A stretch of DNA of 64,000 nucleotides, from the NCBI GenBank assembly GCA_015832175.1, contig WJXW01000001.1, forward strand, positions 1,364,001 to 1,428,000, written 5' to 3'. Made by a program: the position numbers and the translations under genes. This DNA comes from Paraphaeosphaeria minitans (lineage: Eukaryota > Ascomycota > Dothideomycetes > Pleosporales > Didymosphaeriaceae). Shown piece by piece: positions 44,006 through 56,564 of this stretch. The notes beneath the pieces are model-generated. The model made no database searches. It saw nothing but the letters and a program-made list of their open reading frames with translations, and was not told where the DNA came from. Numbering within the stretch: position 1 is the first letter of the stretch; every line of letters begins with the position of its first letter.

Positions 44006-47000
44006 GACGCGCCCCTGGCCGGCCGTCGTCGACTCGTCACGCCATGCCGCAATCCTCTAGCCTTTGGCCGCGCCTGCCCTGCGCCGACGTGCGTACAGGT
44101 CGGCCTGACCTGACTCTAGCGGCAGTCGATACAAGGGTAGGTTGGCAAGGGTAGGTTAGCGCAGGAAGGGTAGGGTTAGACAGCTTTTGAAACATTTGAG
44201 AATAATGTCTTCACTACGTTGACTTTTTTAACTAGTCTAAGCTATGTTATGCTACTTTAATCCATATTTTACTTGACCTATGTTAGGATCTTGGTGGGTG
44301 CAATGTAGCTTAGAGTTCAAGGGCTGGCAACTGTTCGTATTTAGTATGAGGATAGGCGAATCGCTGCCGGATAGCTCCGTTAGCTCTAGCAATATATACC
44401 CAGGGTCAGGTGACCCCAATGGCATACGAATGGGTACCGGGTATCCTACTAGGCTCTGACAACCCCAATACTTTAGTGCAACGCTAATACTTGTTTTTAA
44501 TTCCAATGTTTTGCTTCAAGTCTAATCTTCACTTTTGCTCTACTAATTTCTTCTCGCTCCACTTGATGAGTAAAAAATCTAGAAACTTGATCCACATGTA
44601 AAATACAACAACAAAGCCTGTTCATGTCTTCCAAAACCACTGCATTGTGCCGTTAACAACTACTGCACATAAACTCAGCATGCAGACGTGGTCAAGTCAG
44701 CAGACGTGAAGCCAGGGACGCTACCGCTACAATCAAGCTACTGTGAAGGTCCACTCGAACCCTGCAGACCCACAACACACCGTCCCCCTCGCTGGTGGAA
44801 ACAGCCAAGCGTCGGCGCTGATCGCACAAACAGTGGCGCCCTCCCGTCCAAACTGCTAGGGAGATAGCAGCAATCCGTCGCTAGTTGCATCAGATACTCC
44901 CGCCTCAGCTGCAGCGGCACGCTCTGCCAACAACCCTGCCGCTAGCCCACGTTCCATGGCCGTCGTGGGGAACCGTTTGCGTGGCAACAGGCTCTCCGCA
45001 TCTCCTTTGCCACCAGAATAACAAACATTCCGCGCCTGCACAGGAGAACCCCACGTCGCATCGCCGGCGAACCTGGCAAGGTTTTGCCATTTCAAAGCAC
45101 GACCGACAACCGCGTCCGCTAGTCGCCTACGGCTAGACCATCGAGTCGTGACCACACGCGAGCCGGCGATATCGTTCGGTTTCAGCTTGCTCATCCCCGA
45201 ACGCAATTCAGATCGTCGCCGTCTTCGCTGAGCGCTTGCCCTGCCAACGCAACATTCTTGCCGAGCCCAAAATCAACATCGCTAGAAACCTGAGCACCCG
45301 ACCTGGGAACAGGATCAACAAACTTCCCACGTCGACAGTGAAGCTTACAAAAACTCAACTGGATTATCAATCGCAGTGCTGCTCATTGGTTCGCACATGT
45401 GCCTCTCGCGTCCGCCTGCCTTCAGACAATTTTACGCGCGGTGTGATGGTATACCATCACGCAGATGGCGCCTGAACGTTGCCTTTCCCGTGCTTAGCGA
45501 GAGGTGGCTGGGAGCACTGCTCGCGCCCCATTGCTGGATAGACCACCGACAACGGTACCATCATATGATTTCCTGCCATCCGCTCAATCAGAATTTTCCG
45601 CCAGCGCAAGATTCCCGTGCAGATGCATGGCGAGCCTGATCGCCACCAAGGATTCGACCCAAGCAACACCACGCTTTACCTGCATTCTTCAAAACCAGTG
45701 GCCGTTTCCTTAACACGTTCATTATTAGGCTTGGCCTGCAGATGCATTTCCCCGCCTTTTACTTTGCGCTATCGCCTTCGTTGTACATGTGCAGTCTGCA
45801 CACAATTCGGCAACAAGTTTAAACGACACACATACTTACGAACGCATACTCACTTCAGCCTATACGGACTCTCTCGACCGGCGCACCTGCGGTGCACATA
45901 AGGTTTGATCCGAGCTCCAAACCCGTCACACAAAGCTTTCCCCGCAAATATCGTCTGATGTCTTTATGTGCTTCGCGGCGGATAAAGGCGGTGCGGGGGC
46001 CTTTGTAGCCCGGTATCTGGGAAGTTGACTACTTACCCGCCTTGGGAGAATCGGTCTATGCGAGGTTTATGAGAGTGATTGGCGAGATGCGGGATAGGTG
46101 GTTGGTAAAGGAGCCTGTTCACGCTGATATCGTAGTAGCGTTGGGAGTGCCCATGTGCATGGGCTTGGATTGAGTCGTATGTGAGAAAGAGATACTGCTG
46201 TGCTGGACTGCTATGGGCGTATCGTTGACAGCCTGAATGCTTGCCATAGCTTCGCCTACTCAATCGTGCAGATTGTGTGTGGTCATATGGTGGACTCTCC
46301 ATGGTGGAGTTTGAGCACCCGTACTGCACGCGAGACGTGTAGCGTTCGGCTATACATGTCTCGGATCTTGTACATTGCCGGACCAAGAGACTAGTAAACG
46401 CTTGATAATCGATATTCTTTGCACGGACGTCGACGGTGCTGTGGAATGGGACTGTTGCTTGCTTCTATACGCGAATCGAAGCCTATCCACGTGTTATGGT
46501 CCACATGGCCTCTGTCTGACTGCCAAGGTATGCAGCCCGTTGTGACTGTCACGCATGTAGCGCGAACTTTCAGCAGCTCTTCAAAACCTGTTCAAAGGCA
46601 AACAGGCGGTGGATGGCCGCATGGAGCATTTCGATCGGGAAAGTTGTGATCTGTGAAAAAAGCGATAGTAATTGGATTCGGTGGAGTTGCTTGAGGTTGA
46701 CTCTCCCGCGAGAGTCTCGTTAGCTGGACAAAGGTCTACCGAACTTGCGCAAGCAAACGACCCGCTGGACGATTCGAAGCTGGGATCGGTGTCATCGAAA
46801 GCAACCAGACCAGCAGGTCTCCCTTGCACTTGGACGGGGCTGGTACAGTAGGAGATTCTAACTCCGCAGATATAGTAGCGATAAGGTGATATGATTTCTG
46901 TAGGCACTGGCTCCGGCGTGACCCCAGAGCGAGAGAACGGAGAGATGATGAAGAGTTCGTCCACCTGCGCCGACGAGCGTACCCGTCAAACGCTCAACGG

Positions 47001-50000
47001 ATGTTCTTTTCCTGCAAGATGTTTCCATCGAAATTGTGTCTTTCTTTAACGGAGAATGCCTCATGAAGCCGCTGTCTTCACCAATTTCTACAATCGTCGG
47101 TCCAGAATCTGAAAAAGCGTGCATTGCTGCCGTATGATGCTGCACGATTGCAGTGGTATTCAGATAACCGAGCTACTGGAGCTGATTTATTTAGCGGGCT
47201 GCACAAATGTAAAGGTGTTCCCATATCAATGCACAGAAAGCCATGCAACACCTCAAAGACCCCTCTATCCTTCCCCACCTTTGATAGTGGCAAGTCTTTC
47301 CTGACCCTAGCAAAGTTCGCCTTGGAACAACCCCTGTGCTCATGCTCTTACTCTCAATCTCACAAAACAGGTACCTACAAGCCAACGTAAAAGTAGCATT
47401 AACGCCGTTGAGATATCGCAACAAGTGCCCGTGGTTGCTCTTGCGGGCGCCGTGTTGTTATCTTAAGGTAACTGAGACTATCTAAGTATTGTACAGATTT
47501 CAAGATCCAAGGTAAGCACGTAGCCTGGTAATACATAGTCGTTGCAACTGAAAACGGCTAGTTCTGCATCCACGGTGTCTTTCGGCCACCTACCCGGCTA
47601 TCCGCGACCTCGAGGATCTGAGAGGTGGTACACCACTATAGACAGGTTCAACGCATAACGAATCAATCCTTAGGTATGTGTTTAGCCCTTTATACAACCA
47701 ACACAGTTATACATCACTTAATCCGCTGACAGGTTTTCATTCGCAAAGCATCTCAGTGACTTATACGCAATGCTACTATAGCACACCGTGTAGTGGTAAG
47801 CCTGTATCAATGGCAATCCCACACGGGACATCCGGCTCCAGAAACAGCCTGGCCAGATCGTGTCTCTACTGAAGTATATAGGCAGGCATAGATGCAAGAG
47901 AATCAAGATACCATACCCAAGAGCCAGTTAAGCTATACTTTGATCGTCTGCCCGCACCGCACCACCCCCACACCACCTCAGTCACCGTTGACAAGAAAGA
48001 TCGAACCTGCTCAACGCGTAATCGTCAACAGCGATATCGTTGCTACACTACCCAATCGTAGGTGTTATTCAACACGACAAACATTCCAACCGCGGTCCTG
48101 CCCACCCCGCCCAGATGAACAAGGGCAGCATGAATCCCCACACCGACGGTATCACAGCTGGGCTGCACTCATCACACTCAGCTTCGCCACTGTCCCGTCG
48201 GCAAACATACGCACACATTACTCACGACGACTGTGACGAGTTGCTAGCGCAGGGATGTGGCGAGGTGCGGGCGATGAGCCCGATCGATGGCTAGTGGACG
48301 GGTACGACTCATGGGTTGAGTGCGTATGGACTCAGGTATGGGTGTTGCGGAGATGGGACGTTGGACTGGGGAGGTAGACAAGGAGATAGAGTGGGACGCG
48401 GTTTTCTTTCAGGAGAGTTGCGTATGGTGAGGTAATTTGAAGTGGGACGGATCTGGGATTTTGTCGCACCCGTGTAGGGAGCGGAGGAGTAGCTTTGGTA
48501 ACGCCCTTGGGCTTGGTTGGCATGAAGATTGAGTTGTGGCGGCCGGGGAGGAAGGGGAGTCGGCATTTGTGTGGATGGCTTCTGCCTTTCAAGGCATTGC
48601 GATGGTAAGATATTGTATGACACTACACGGAGAATGACTGGATGGTTCGACAGTGCTGGGAAGGTCTGTTGAAGAAGCAAGTGATCTGGACTGGGTGTTG
48701 GAATACGAATAGAGCAGTCACGCTCGTTGCTTCACCTCCGCTTGGCTTCCCATGGCCATGATATCTCATCTACAATAGCCTGGACTTGCAACGTTAGTGA
48801 CGACCAGGAAATGCAACAGCAATCACACCGGCTGTTTCGCGCGGACATAACGTCCTATTCCCATGTCTATACAAACACCAGCCTGCTACTTCACCGAGAA
48901 CAGCGGCAAGCGTTGCGTGCCCACCATCGCTCTCATCAACCACGGGCCAGCTTCACTCCCGTATGCGAGTACCACGCCAATATCATGATACTCACGTTTG
49001 TATCCACTGCCAATGCTGTTGCTCTATCAACCACGTGCCAGGCCCACTCCCGGTAAATGTAAGACCCATGGCTATACCGACGCGAAAAACCCAGTAGCTA
49101 TCCAGTCTACACCGCGCTACCATGACTCTACTCTACCTGCCGCGGTATGTATGCGCGTCATCGTCGTGGTTCTACGCGGCCGAGACTGCCGTAGAAAGAA
49201 GTTTCGCCCCTCCCTCACCTGGGCATTTTCCCGTCTCGATGCAAAACCACCCTCTGATTTGCGCGGGACACACTTGCGAACCTCTTCGGAGATAACGTGG
49301 CCCTTCCACCTCAAGCGAGCGGAGCCTTGGGTGAGATTTTCCAGGGGGAAAGAAAATTCAAGACCCAGGATTGCGCATCCCCGGGAAAGGAGAAAGGGTG
49401 TCCCTGCATCATCGGATTTGCAGTCCTTACCGTAGGTAGCTGTCCGGGAAATCTCCGGGGCGCATCGGTGACTAGAGTTTACACCTACAAGAGCAGCGTA
49501 GCGCGAAGAGTCGATGGCTGGGCACTGAGATGATGGTGGGCGGGGAGACGGTTGGAGTGTGGAGATGAGCTAGTAAGACAGTACATGTGGCAGTGGCGAC
49601 GGCAGCAACGGCAACAAGGAATATGAACAGTGACTCCCACGGCGGCCGCCACAGCCTCGGGGCTCAGCACGCGGGGTTGCTTTTGTCATTACGAGGGCTG
49701 GATGCAGAAGGTGAGGTGCTGGAATAGGATGCGGCGGCGCATGGGCACGATGCTCGAATATGGAGTTGCTAAAGTGCTGTTAATACCAAACATCGAGGCA
49801 GGCGCTAGTAACACGTTTCGTCACGAACAACGTGGGGGTCGAGTCGTCGACGGAGGGTGTTCGGCACGCATTACGAGCACCACGGCTTGAGGTTGACGAA
49901 AAATGGAAGATGCATGGCCATATGGCGTGGTTTATGATTTCGATATTGCAGGAACCCGAGGGTGGCTACCATCACGCTTAGCGAAGCAGGGTATACTGCA

Positions 50001-50040
50001 GCCGTAACTCGTTTAGGGAAGCTCAGGGAAGTCTGCTTAT
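44006..50040. other. Six-kilobase gene-poor region
   Basis: No frame longer than about 150 codons and none with a recognisable domain or credible exon structure. 44,200-44,640 is AT-rich. The rest has mixed composition with scattered stops in all frames and no strong CA/TG depletion, so it is not RIP-saturated like the 20-30 kb island. No RNA gene was recognised. Confidence 0.5.
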
Positions 50041-51383
50041 TCACGCTCCCATGTCTTGCTTCAACACATCCACTATTCTATCGCTGTCAATGTGCTGGCC
50101 TGTCATGCTGCTTTCGCCGTGCTCTTTTTTTAGCGCGCGCAGCGTCTCGGGGCCGACTTGCTTGAGGAGCTCGTCGAACTCTTTCTGCTCTTCGCCCTCT
50201 TCGTAGAGGTACTCCGGTTCGAACATGAACTTCTCCGGAGGTGGAGGTGTTGATTCAGGGAAGACATGTATGGTAGGAAACTCAAGGACTGTGCGTCCAC
50301 GGAGACACTCGGCAAGTGTAGCCTGAGGTTCGAGGTGGATGAGCACAAGACGATTGGAGCTTGTCCTTGGCCTCAGGAGGTAGAAAGCGTACTTAGGAGA
50401 CATGGGTTCGGGGTCTGGGCCATCGACATGAATGCTCCAGTGATGATCGCTTGTACATTTCTCCTCTTCCTTCGCTGATACATCCCTTGCGGTTTGATCT
50501 CCCCCGGCGGCACCAGCGTCGACTCGCTCTGTTTCAGGTCCGCCAGTGGCGGCAGGCTCTGGCTGTGTATGTCCTGCTTCAACCGAACACGTCGCTCTGT
50601 TGAGGTTGACAGGCAACGCAACATCTTGCCTGATTGGTTCAGATGTCAATGCCGATGTCGGTTGTTCAGCGACGCGTTTCCGTTTCCTGTTCGCCTTGAA
50701 TGGTTGAGTTTGTAGTATAGTGTCTGCAGATGAACTCTGCGTTAGAACTCGGTTGGATTCTTCGAAGATCCATTCGACTGTCCAGACAATGTGTCTAGTG
50801 TACCACTTAGAAAACGCGATTCTAATATGCACAAGTGACTTACTTCTGCTTCTTGTTTCGGTGGCTTTTATTGTCTTTTTGCCTACTGAGCCCCTTAGGG
50901 GCCCGAATCACGGTAACGCCAGCCTCAGCGAAGTGCTCATCGGATGCCGGGCGACCGTGACCATTACGGCGGGGATCCGGACGGCTGCCGAGACCCTGGC
51001 CTTCTAGCTGTTTTTCTGCCTTTTGTAGTCCACGCTCGATGCCTGTTAGGAAGTTGTAGTCGTGGTCGATACCTGCAGGCGTCGCAAGCTGCGACTTTTT
51101 CACGAACTTGGCTGGATCGCGTTTCCCATTGCACTGTGCCCACTGTTGGTGACGCTTGTAACATGGCAGCGAGCAAGTCCGCGCCGCGCATCCAGGGCAG
51201 CGATACTTGAACTGGGCAGTGTTACTGATAGCTTAGTCAGTGGTGACCTGGAGATCCAAAATATATTCCGAGGTAGTCAGGCGACGCTGAGAAGAGACAG
51301 TACATGCTCAGGCTACAGCCGACAGCGTTAGGCAAGACTTACCATATGCTGCAAAGATCACTCAACAAAGCGTCATCAGCCAT
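50041..51383 (-). CDS. bcd1: Box C/D snoRNA assembly protein BCD1 (HIT zinc finger)
   Basis: Exons 51383-51343, 51224-50844 and 50794-50041 give 391 residues. The split HIT zinc finger is complete once intron 51225-51342 is removed: Cys11, Cys14, Cys23, Cys26, Cys31, Cys35, His39 and Cys45 (LCSICNTAQFKYRCPGC, then CSLPCYKRHQQWAQC). RDPAKFVKKSQLATPAGIDH and DYNFLTGIERGLQKAEKQLE follow, both characteristic of BCD1/ZNHIT6, an assembly factor needed for stable box C/D snoRNPs in the nucleus. After intron 50795-50843 comes HIVWTVEWIFEESN. The middle is Glu/Ala-rich and disordered, and the C-terminus has FPTIHVFPES and an acidic helical tail. Start MADDALLSDL fits the short family leader. Confidence 0.92.
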
Positions 51384-53712
51384 TTCGGTGGAATCCGGAG
51401 ATTCGCGCGAGCATGCACGATGTCCCGCAAGATCTCGCGGACTACTCGGGGAATACCTTGGGTTGAGATTGAAGAAGTGGGCCGGGTGGGTGATATGCAC
51501 GATGCTGTTGACCACGGTCCAGTAGACTACAATAGAGGGTACGATAGCCGGCAGTAGTGCGTGAGGCGGTGATAGTCCTGACGTCGAGTGTGGTTATGAG
51601 TGAAGGTTCATTTTGGGTCCTAGCGCGAAAAAAGCGACTGCTAGTCTATGATTGGTAGCGGTAAATCAAGATTCCTTCGTCCAGTACACCATCGGAGGCT
51701 ATTTCCGCGCGACCGCTGAGAGTACTGCCGCAATCGTACGACAAAAGTATCTAGCTGTCAAGATCGGTACTGCAGCTAAATAAAGAGGCGGGAGGAAATT
51801 CGACGGCTACAAGCGTACAGTCGAGGACAGCCAGGCGCCGCAGACACTCACACGCCCCGAGGCCTCGCTGTGAAGCACGGATCTCTTCTGCTAGGTGCCG
51901 TAGCGACCATGTTTCAGTGGAAGGGTTGATCGACATACATACCTACGGTTTGGCATACACAGGCAATAGGCGTGCGACCCGACCAAAAGACAAGACATGC
52001 CAATGAGCCCCATCTCCACCATGTTGTCGGGAGTCCTCAACAGACGCGCGGAGGGGCGCCCAGCAGACAGGTCTGAGCCGGGGATATCCAAGTGTGGATC
52101 AATCTGGAGGCGTCTCGGAGAAACAGGGAGCGTCCTCCGAAAGTCTCCCCCACACCAACTCTGGGCACGATGGCTCTTCAAGCTTGCTCTCCATGGAGAC
52201 GAGAGGCCTGACTGGATTTCCAAGCTGCGGCTACAGCACGCCTCGACGACGGCGGAGGACGGGCGCCGGGGGAGAGGGAAGCTTCAAGCCTATCGCCTAT
52301 CTATCGTATCGCCATTCGCCTGTCGCCAGTCGCCAGCTAGTGCATATGCACGTCTCTTGACGGCTGGAAAGCTGGCGCGTTTCATCTTGCTCCCTCTCGC
52401 AGCTTCCGAAGGGCTTCGATGGAAGCCGTCAGCTCCACCGCAGGGCGCCATGGACAACGGCATGAAGAACCAGATGCGATGGGGCAATGCATGAAAGGGA
52501 TGCGACACGACCCGCGCGTCGGCCAATCCGCAACGAGTCTTCAGCCGACCAGCAAAGACGTGCTAGGGACCAAAGGCAGCAGAAGTGATCAGCGTTGGGC
52601 GGGCCGCGCAATCGAAAACATGCAGTGATGTTCAGGAGGGGCGGGCGTGAGCGGAATCCATCGGGACCACGCCGCAGCGCATGGTGGCCTAGCGGTTGCG
52701 CATGCATGCAGAAGATTCACGCTGCAGGTGCACAAGGAAGAAGCATCTGCAGCAAACGCACGCCAGAACCAGAGCCAGAACCAGAGCCAGCGCCGGAGCC
52801 AAAGCCAGAGTTAGAGTCAGAACCACCGTCCGGACGAACTTTGAAGGTTGGCGCCGGCGACGACGGCTGCGGTGCGGATGCGCGATTCAGGGCTGCTGGG
52901 GATAGCGGATGTCGCTCCCAGAGACTGTCCCTACTGTTACAATGGCCGCGGGACATAGCGCTGGCGACCAGCACGTCGTGATGCAACTCAGCACTTCACT
53001 CAGCACGTACATGGTGGCTTGTCACGCCCTATGCGGCGTTGTTTCCATGCCCATGCCCATGCCCTTGCCCACGCCCACCCCCTTTTGGCCTGCCCATGCC
53101 CACGCCCACGCCCACGCCCACGCCCACGCCCACGCCCACGCCCACGCCCATCGCCATCCCCATGCCAGAACGGCCGTTGTATGCAGTAGACTCGGGCACA
53201 ATAGAGTTCACTGTTCAAGAATCAGCACGCAGATTCCTCGAGGACGCGCCACTGAAGGCGCCGTGCCCGGGTTTGGTGGCCGGGGGTTGCGCCCAAACGG
53301 ACCCTGCTCGACGTTCATTTCGTCGTGCAACCGAGCCCACCAAGCCCACCAAGCCCACCAAGCCCACCAAGCCCAGATAGCGCTACTTCTCCCCCATAGC
53401 TCTGCCGCTAGCTGGCCCAGCTTGCCCTGTCGAGCGTGCTGCGGCATCTCCCCAAAACCGCCAGCCCGCCTCGATAAATCCACTTTCCTTGCTGCAGCAC
53501 TCCTCACTGCGTCCCGCAGCCAGGTCCCAGAGCTCCCCCGCCGCCAGTACGTCCGGTACTCGAGTGCTCTGCCAACTGCACCTGCCACTCCTTTGCAACT
53601 CCTTGTGTGCGCCTCTGGTACTCTGCTATAGGAGCTCTCCTAATCCCCTGCCTGTGTCGGCTACACCACCGCGAACCCCCAATCTGAGCGCATAGACTGC
53701 ATTACTTCCACG
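51384..53712. promoter_or_regulatory. Divergent region between BCD1 and the DENN gene, with hexamer repeats
   Basis: 2.3 kb between divergent starts. No gene is supported. Short low-complexity tracts are clustered in its right half: CCAGAG/CCAGAA hexamers at about 52,762-52,810, CCCATG then CCCACG hexamers at about 53,046-53,155, and GCCCACCAA nonamers at about 53,334-53,376. Frames through these tracts encode only simple repeats. Confidence 0.55.
53095..53155. repeat. CCCACG hexamer tract
   Basis: About nine perfect tandem CCCACG units, flanked by CCCATG variants. Confidence 0.9.
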
Positions 53713-56564
53713 ATGGCACCTTCTCTCAGTCTCCGTCCCCGGACCAGCGACCGTGATCGTCCGCCAACCAGGGACCAGGGCGACCACAGTCTGATCATCC
53801 CGAGCCGCACCTCGTCCCTTCATTCGAGAATCACCCAGCCTCTGCCCTCGACGTTGAACGTACGACAAGGCGCAAAGAGCCCCAAGACCTTGACCCACGC
53901 ATACATGGTATGCGGTGTTGGAAGGGAGCCATCACAATGGGTCAAGGCGCCGGCTCCGAGCCAGGGCAAGATTGGCCACATGAAGGGCGCGGTCGGCACC
54001 TTCTGGCTGCCGGAGATCTTGGGAAGCAGCCCGAGGCTCGAGCAGGACAACGAGATCGCAAGGTCTCTCCACGCTGCGATGCGGGTAGGTTTGCTCTTTC
54101 GCAACCGCCGACCATTGGGCCGACTAACATGGACAGGCCTGCTTCCCCCACGACGTTGAGATCTGCACCGGTCGCAGCCAGCCACACTGTGTGCATCACT
54201 CTTTTGTCCTCCAGCAGGACTCGTCACACACGCTGTACGGTATCGCTCTGCGTGTCTGGTCGCGCGCCGACGAGAAGAGGGCTGAAACAATCCGCGATCT
54301 TCGCAAGCGCATCGAGCCCGATTTCTTCGACAACCCCGATGAGACCTACTGGATCCCGTATTGCCTGAGCTTCCTCTCCCGCTACCCTCTGTACAACCTG
54401 CTTGGGGACTACCTTCGTGGTATGTGGATTCACTGGAACAAGGCCACTAATCTGTTCCACGCCGAGGAGGTGTCGCGCATCCTGAGCTTCCCCGCTCCTC
54501 GCTTGAACGATTTAGTTCGCATCGACATGAAGGACTACGCCCTGTGCTACCAATTTCCTTCTTCGCCTACCGGTTTCCAAAACTTCGCCATGTGGCCGCT
54601 GTTCACGTGCCTTTCCATTCCCAACATAGTTGGTGTAATGGAAGCCGCCGTGTCCCCAACGCGACGAATCATCTTCACCAGTCACTACCCGGCAATGCTG
54701 ACCGTTGCGGCTGAAACTGTGCGGTTCTGCGTCAGGGTGTACGAATGGAGCGGTCTGTACGTGCCCGTTGTCCATGCACGCCACATCAAAGATCTGGTCC
54801 AGGAGCCTGGCCCATACATTCTCGGTGTCACCTCAGAGTGTCGCTCCCTGTTCACAGCCCCTACAGATGCGTTGGTGGTAGACCTGGACCGAAACTTTGT
54901 ATTGACATCCGACCCGCCGACTGCCCTCACCGCTGGCCAGCGATCCAAGATGATCACTCGTCTCACACAGGCGCTCAACGGCGAGATCGCACCTACCGGA
55001 GTCCCGCAGCATCTGCGATCTGCGTACGGCGGCGGCAAGCTCATCCCGGCTGGCCAGATCATCGTGATGCGTGGCGAAGTAGAGAGCATCCAGGACCCAG
55101 AGTGGTGGAATCAGGATGCCATCATGACGGTCATGGACCACGTGTGTGAGAAATTGGTATGCTCAGCTTCCATTTTGGGTTCTTATTCGTGCTAACGATG
55201 TTCCACAGGGACGTAACACCGGTGTGAAGGCTATCTTTGGCGGTTCCGTCAAGAAGCCACTCATGACCAAGGTGTCTATGCGCCACCTAAACGAGATCGT
55301 GCGAGAACGCAACCAGTACTCGCGTGACGCGCAAGAGGCTTGGCAGGACTTCATCAACCTCAAGGGCCGCATGGACACGGAGCTCGGCAAGGTCACCAAG
55401 AGGAACAACTTCCTCGTGGAGGAGCTTGAGAGCTGGAAGCAGCAGTTCCTCAAGTTCCAGGCATTCGTCGAGCAGCTTACCAAGGAAACTCAGGATCTCA
55501 AGATCAAGATCGAGAACCACAAGCGCGAGAACCGTCGCCTGACTGGCCTTATCGACCAGCAAAAGGATGATGCCGCACGCCTCTCTGTGCGCCTCTCTGG
55601 CACCGAGAAGCAGCGTGACGATGCTCTCGAGGCTCTTGTTCTCCAGCAAGAAATTGCCGAGGAACTGGAGCGCGAGCGCAAGAGGAACAAGAAGGAGATT
55701 TCTGCTCTGCAGCACACCAACCAAGCCATCCATCGCCAGCGCGATGAGGCTCAACGCGTGGTGCTCCATCTCCGTGCCCTGATCGACGGCCAGACCCACC
55801 ACATGGAGCACATTGTGAAGTCCTTGGGTGCTCCGGATGCCCGCCTCGCCGGCTTCGTTGAAGAGGGCTTCGAGGACGTTCCTGAAGAGGGTGAGGACGA
55901 GACCGAAGAGCCCGAGCGCACAGCACGGAATCACTCGGAGGTCGTGCGTGCCGAGCGCAACCTTAGTTCGAGAGCAAGCACCGTCATGGATAGTAAGCAT
56001 GTCGATGGCGAAGACGTCTCACCCGTCATGGAGCAGCGCTTACTCCATCCTCTAGTGAACCGCAACCCAAAGCGATTTTCCAATTCTTCCATGGTCGATG
56101 TTGCAGACCGCCACCTCCGCGACAAGACCGACGCTATTGCGTACATCATCCGAAACATCTCGGAACAGTGCGCTGCCGCCGTCGAGGGGCTCCAGCTGGC
56201 CCAGCAGGCCGACACTGAGGACGACTCCCGCAGCGACCGGAGGTCCTCTGCCGTGCCGTCCACCCAGGGCAGCGACTACGGCGAGGAGGACAGTATGCTG
56301 CGTCCTGGCCGTCACTCGAGCATCCCGCCCACCCCCGACCTAACTCACAGGTCAAGCACATCGATGTCCATGGCTAGCGCGTCGACCACGCCCGACAGGC
56401 ACAGCCTGCAGCACCGGTTGCACGACGACGTACCCGACGTGCCCACGCGCATCGTCGAGCAGGACGACGAGACGCTCGACGACGACATGCACCACGAGAT
56501 GCCTATCTCCAAATACGCGGCGCCGCTTGCGCGCCAGAGCCCCGGTCCTAGGCAGGTCGCGTAA
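53713..56564 (+). CDS. DENN-domain protein with C-terminal coiled coil
   Basis: Exons 53713-54084, 54137-55156 and 55209-56564 give 915 residues. Residues about 60-430 fit a tripartite DENN module: an upstream segment (LTHAYMVCGVGREPSQWVKA, GTFWLPEILGSSPR, LQQDSSHTLYGIALRVW) and a core with YWIPYCLSFLSRYPLYNLLG, NFAMWPLFTCLSIPNIVGVM, RRIIFTSHYPAMLTVAAETV and DALVVDLDRNFVL. DENN domains act as Rab GTPase exchange factors in membrane traffic. Residues about 490-680 form a coiled coil (Arg/Glu/Lys/Gln-rich), and the tail is acidic, Ser/Pro-rich and disordered. The target Rab is unknown. The stop lies inside GCGTAAGTTCC, a perfect intron donor, so a longer C-terminus is possible, although no acceptor follows for well over 50 bases. 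Confidence 0.85.

Noticed and set aside
43540..44110. Long open frames on both strands through the 18-bp minisatellite
   Set aside because: They are kept open by the repeat unit being a multiple of three; translations are pure repeats and occur in several overlapping frames.
44125..44185. GGGTAGG and GGGTAGGGTTAG words resembling TTAGGG telomere repeats
   Set aside because: Only one to two imperfect units, irregular spacing and no array; chance similarity is likely.
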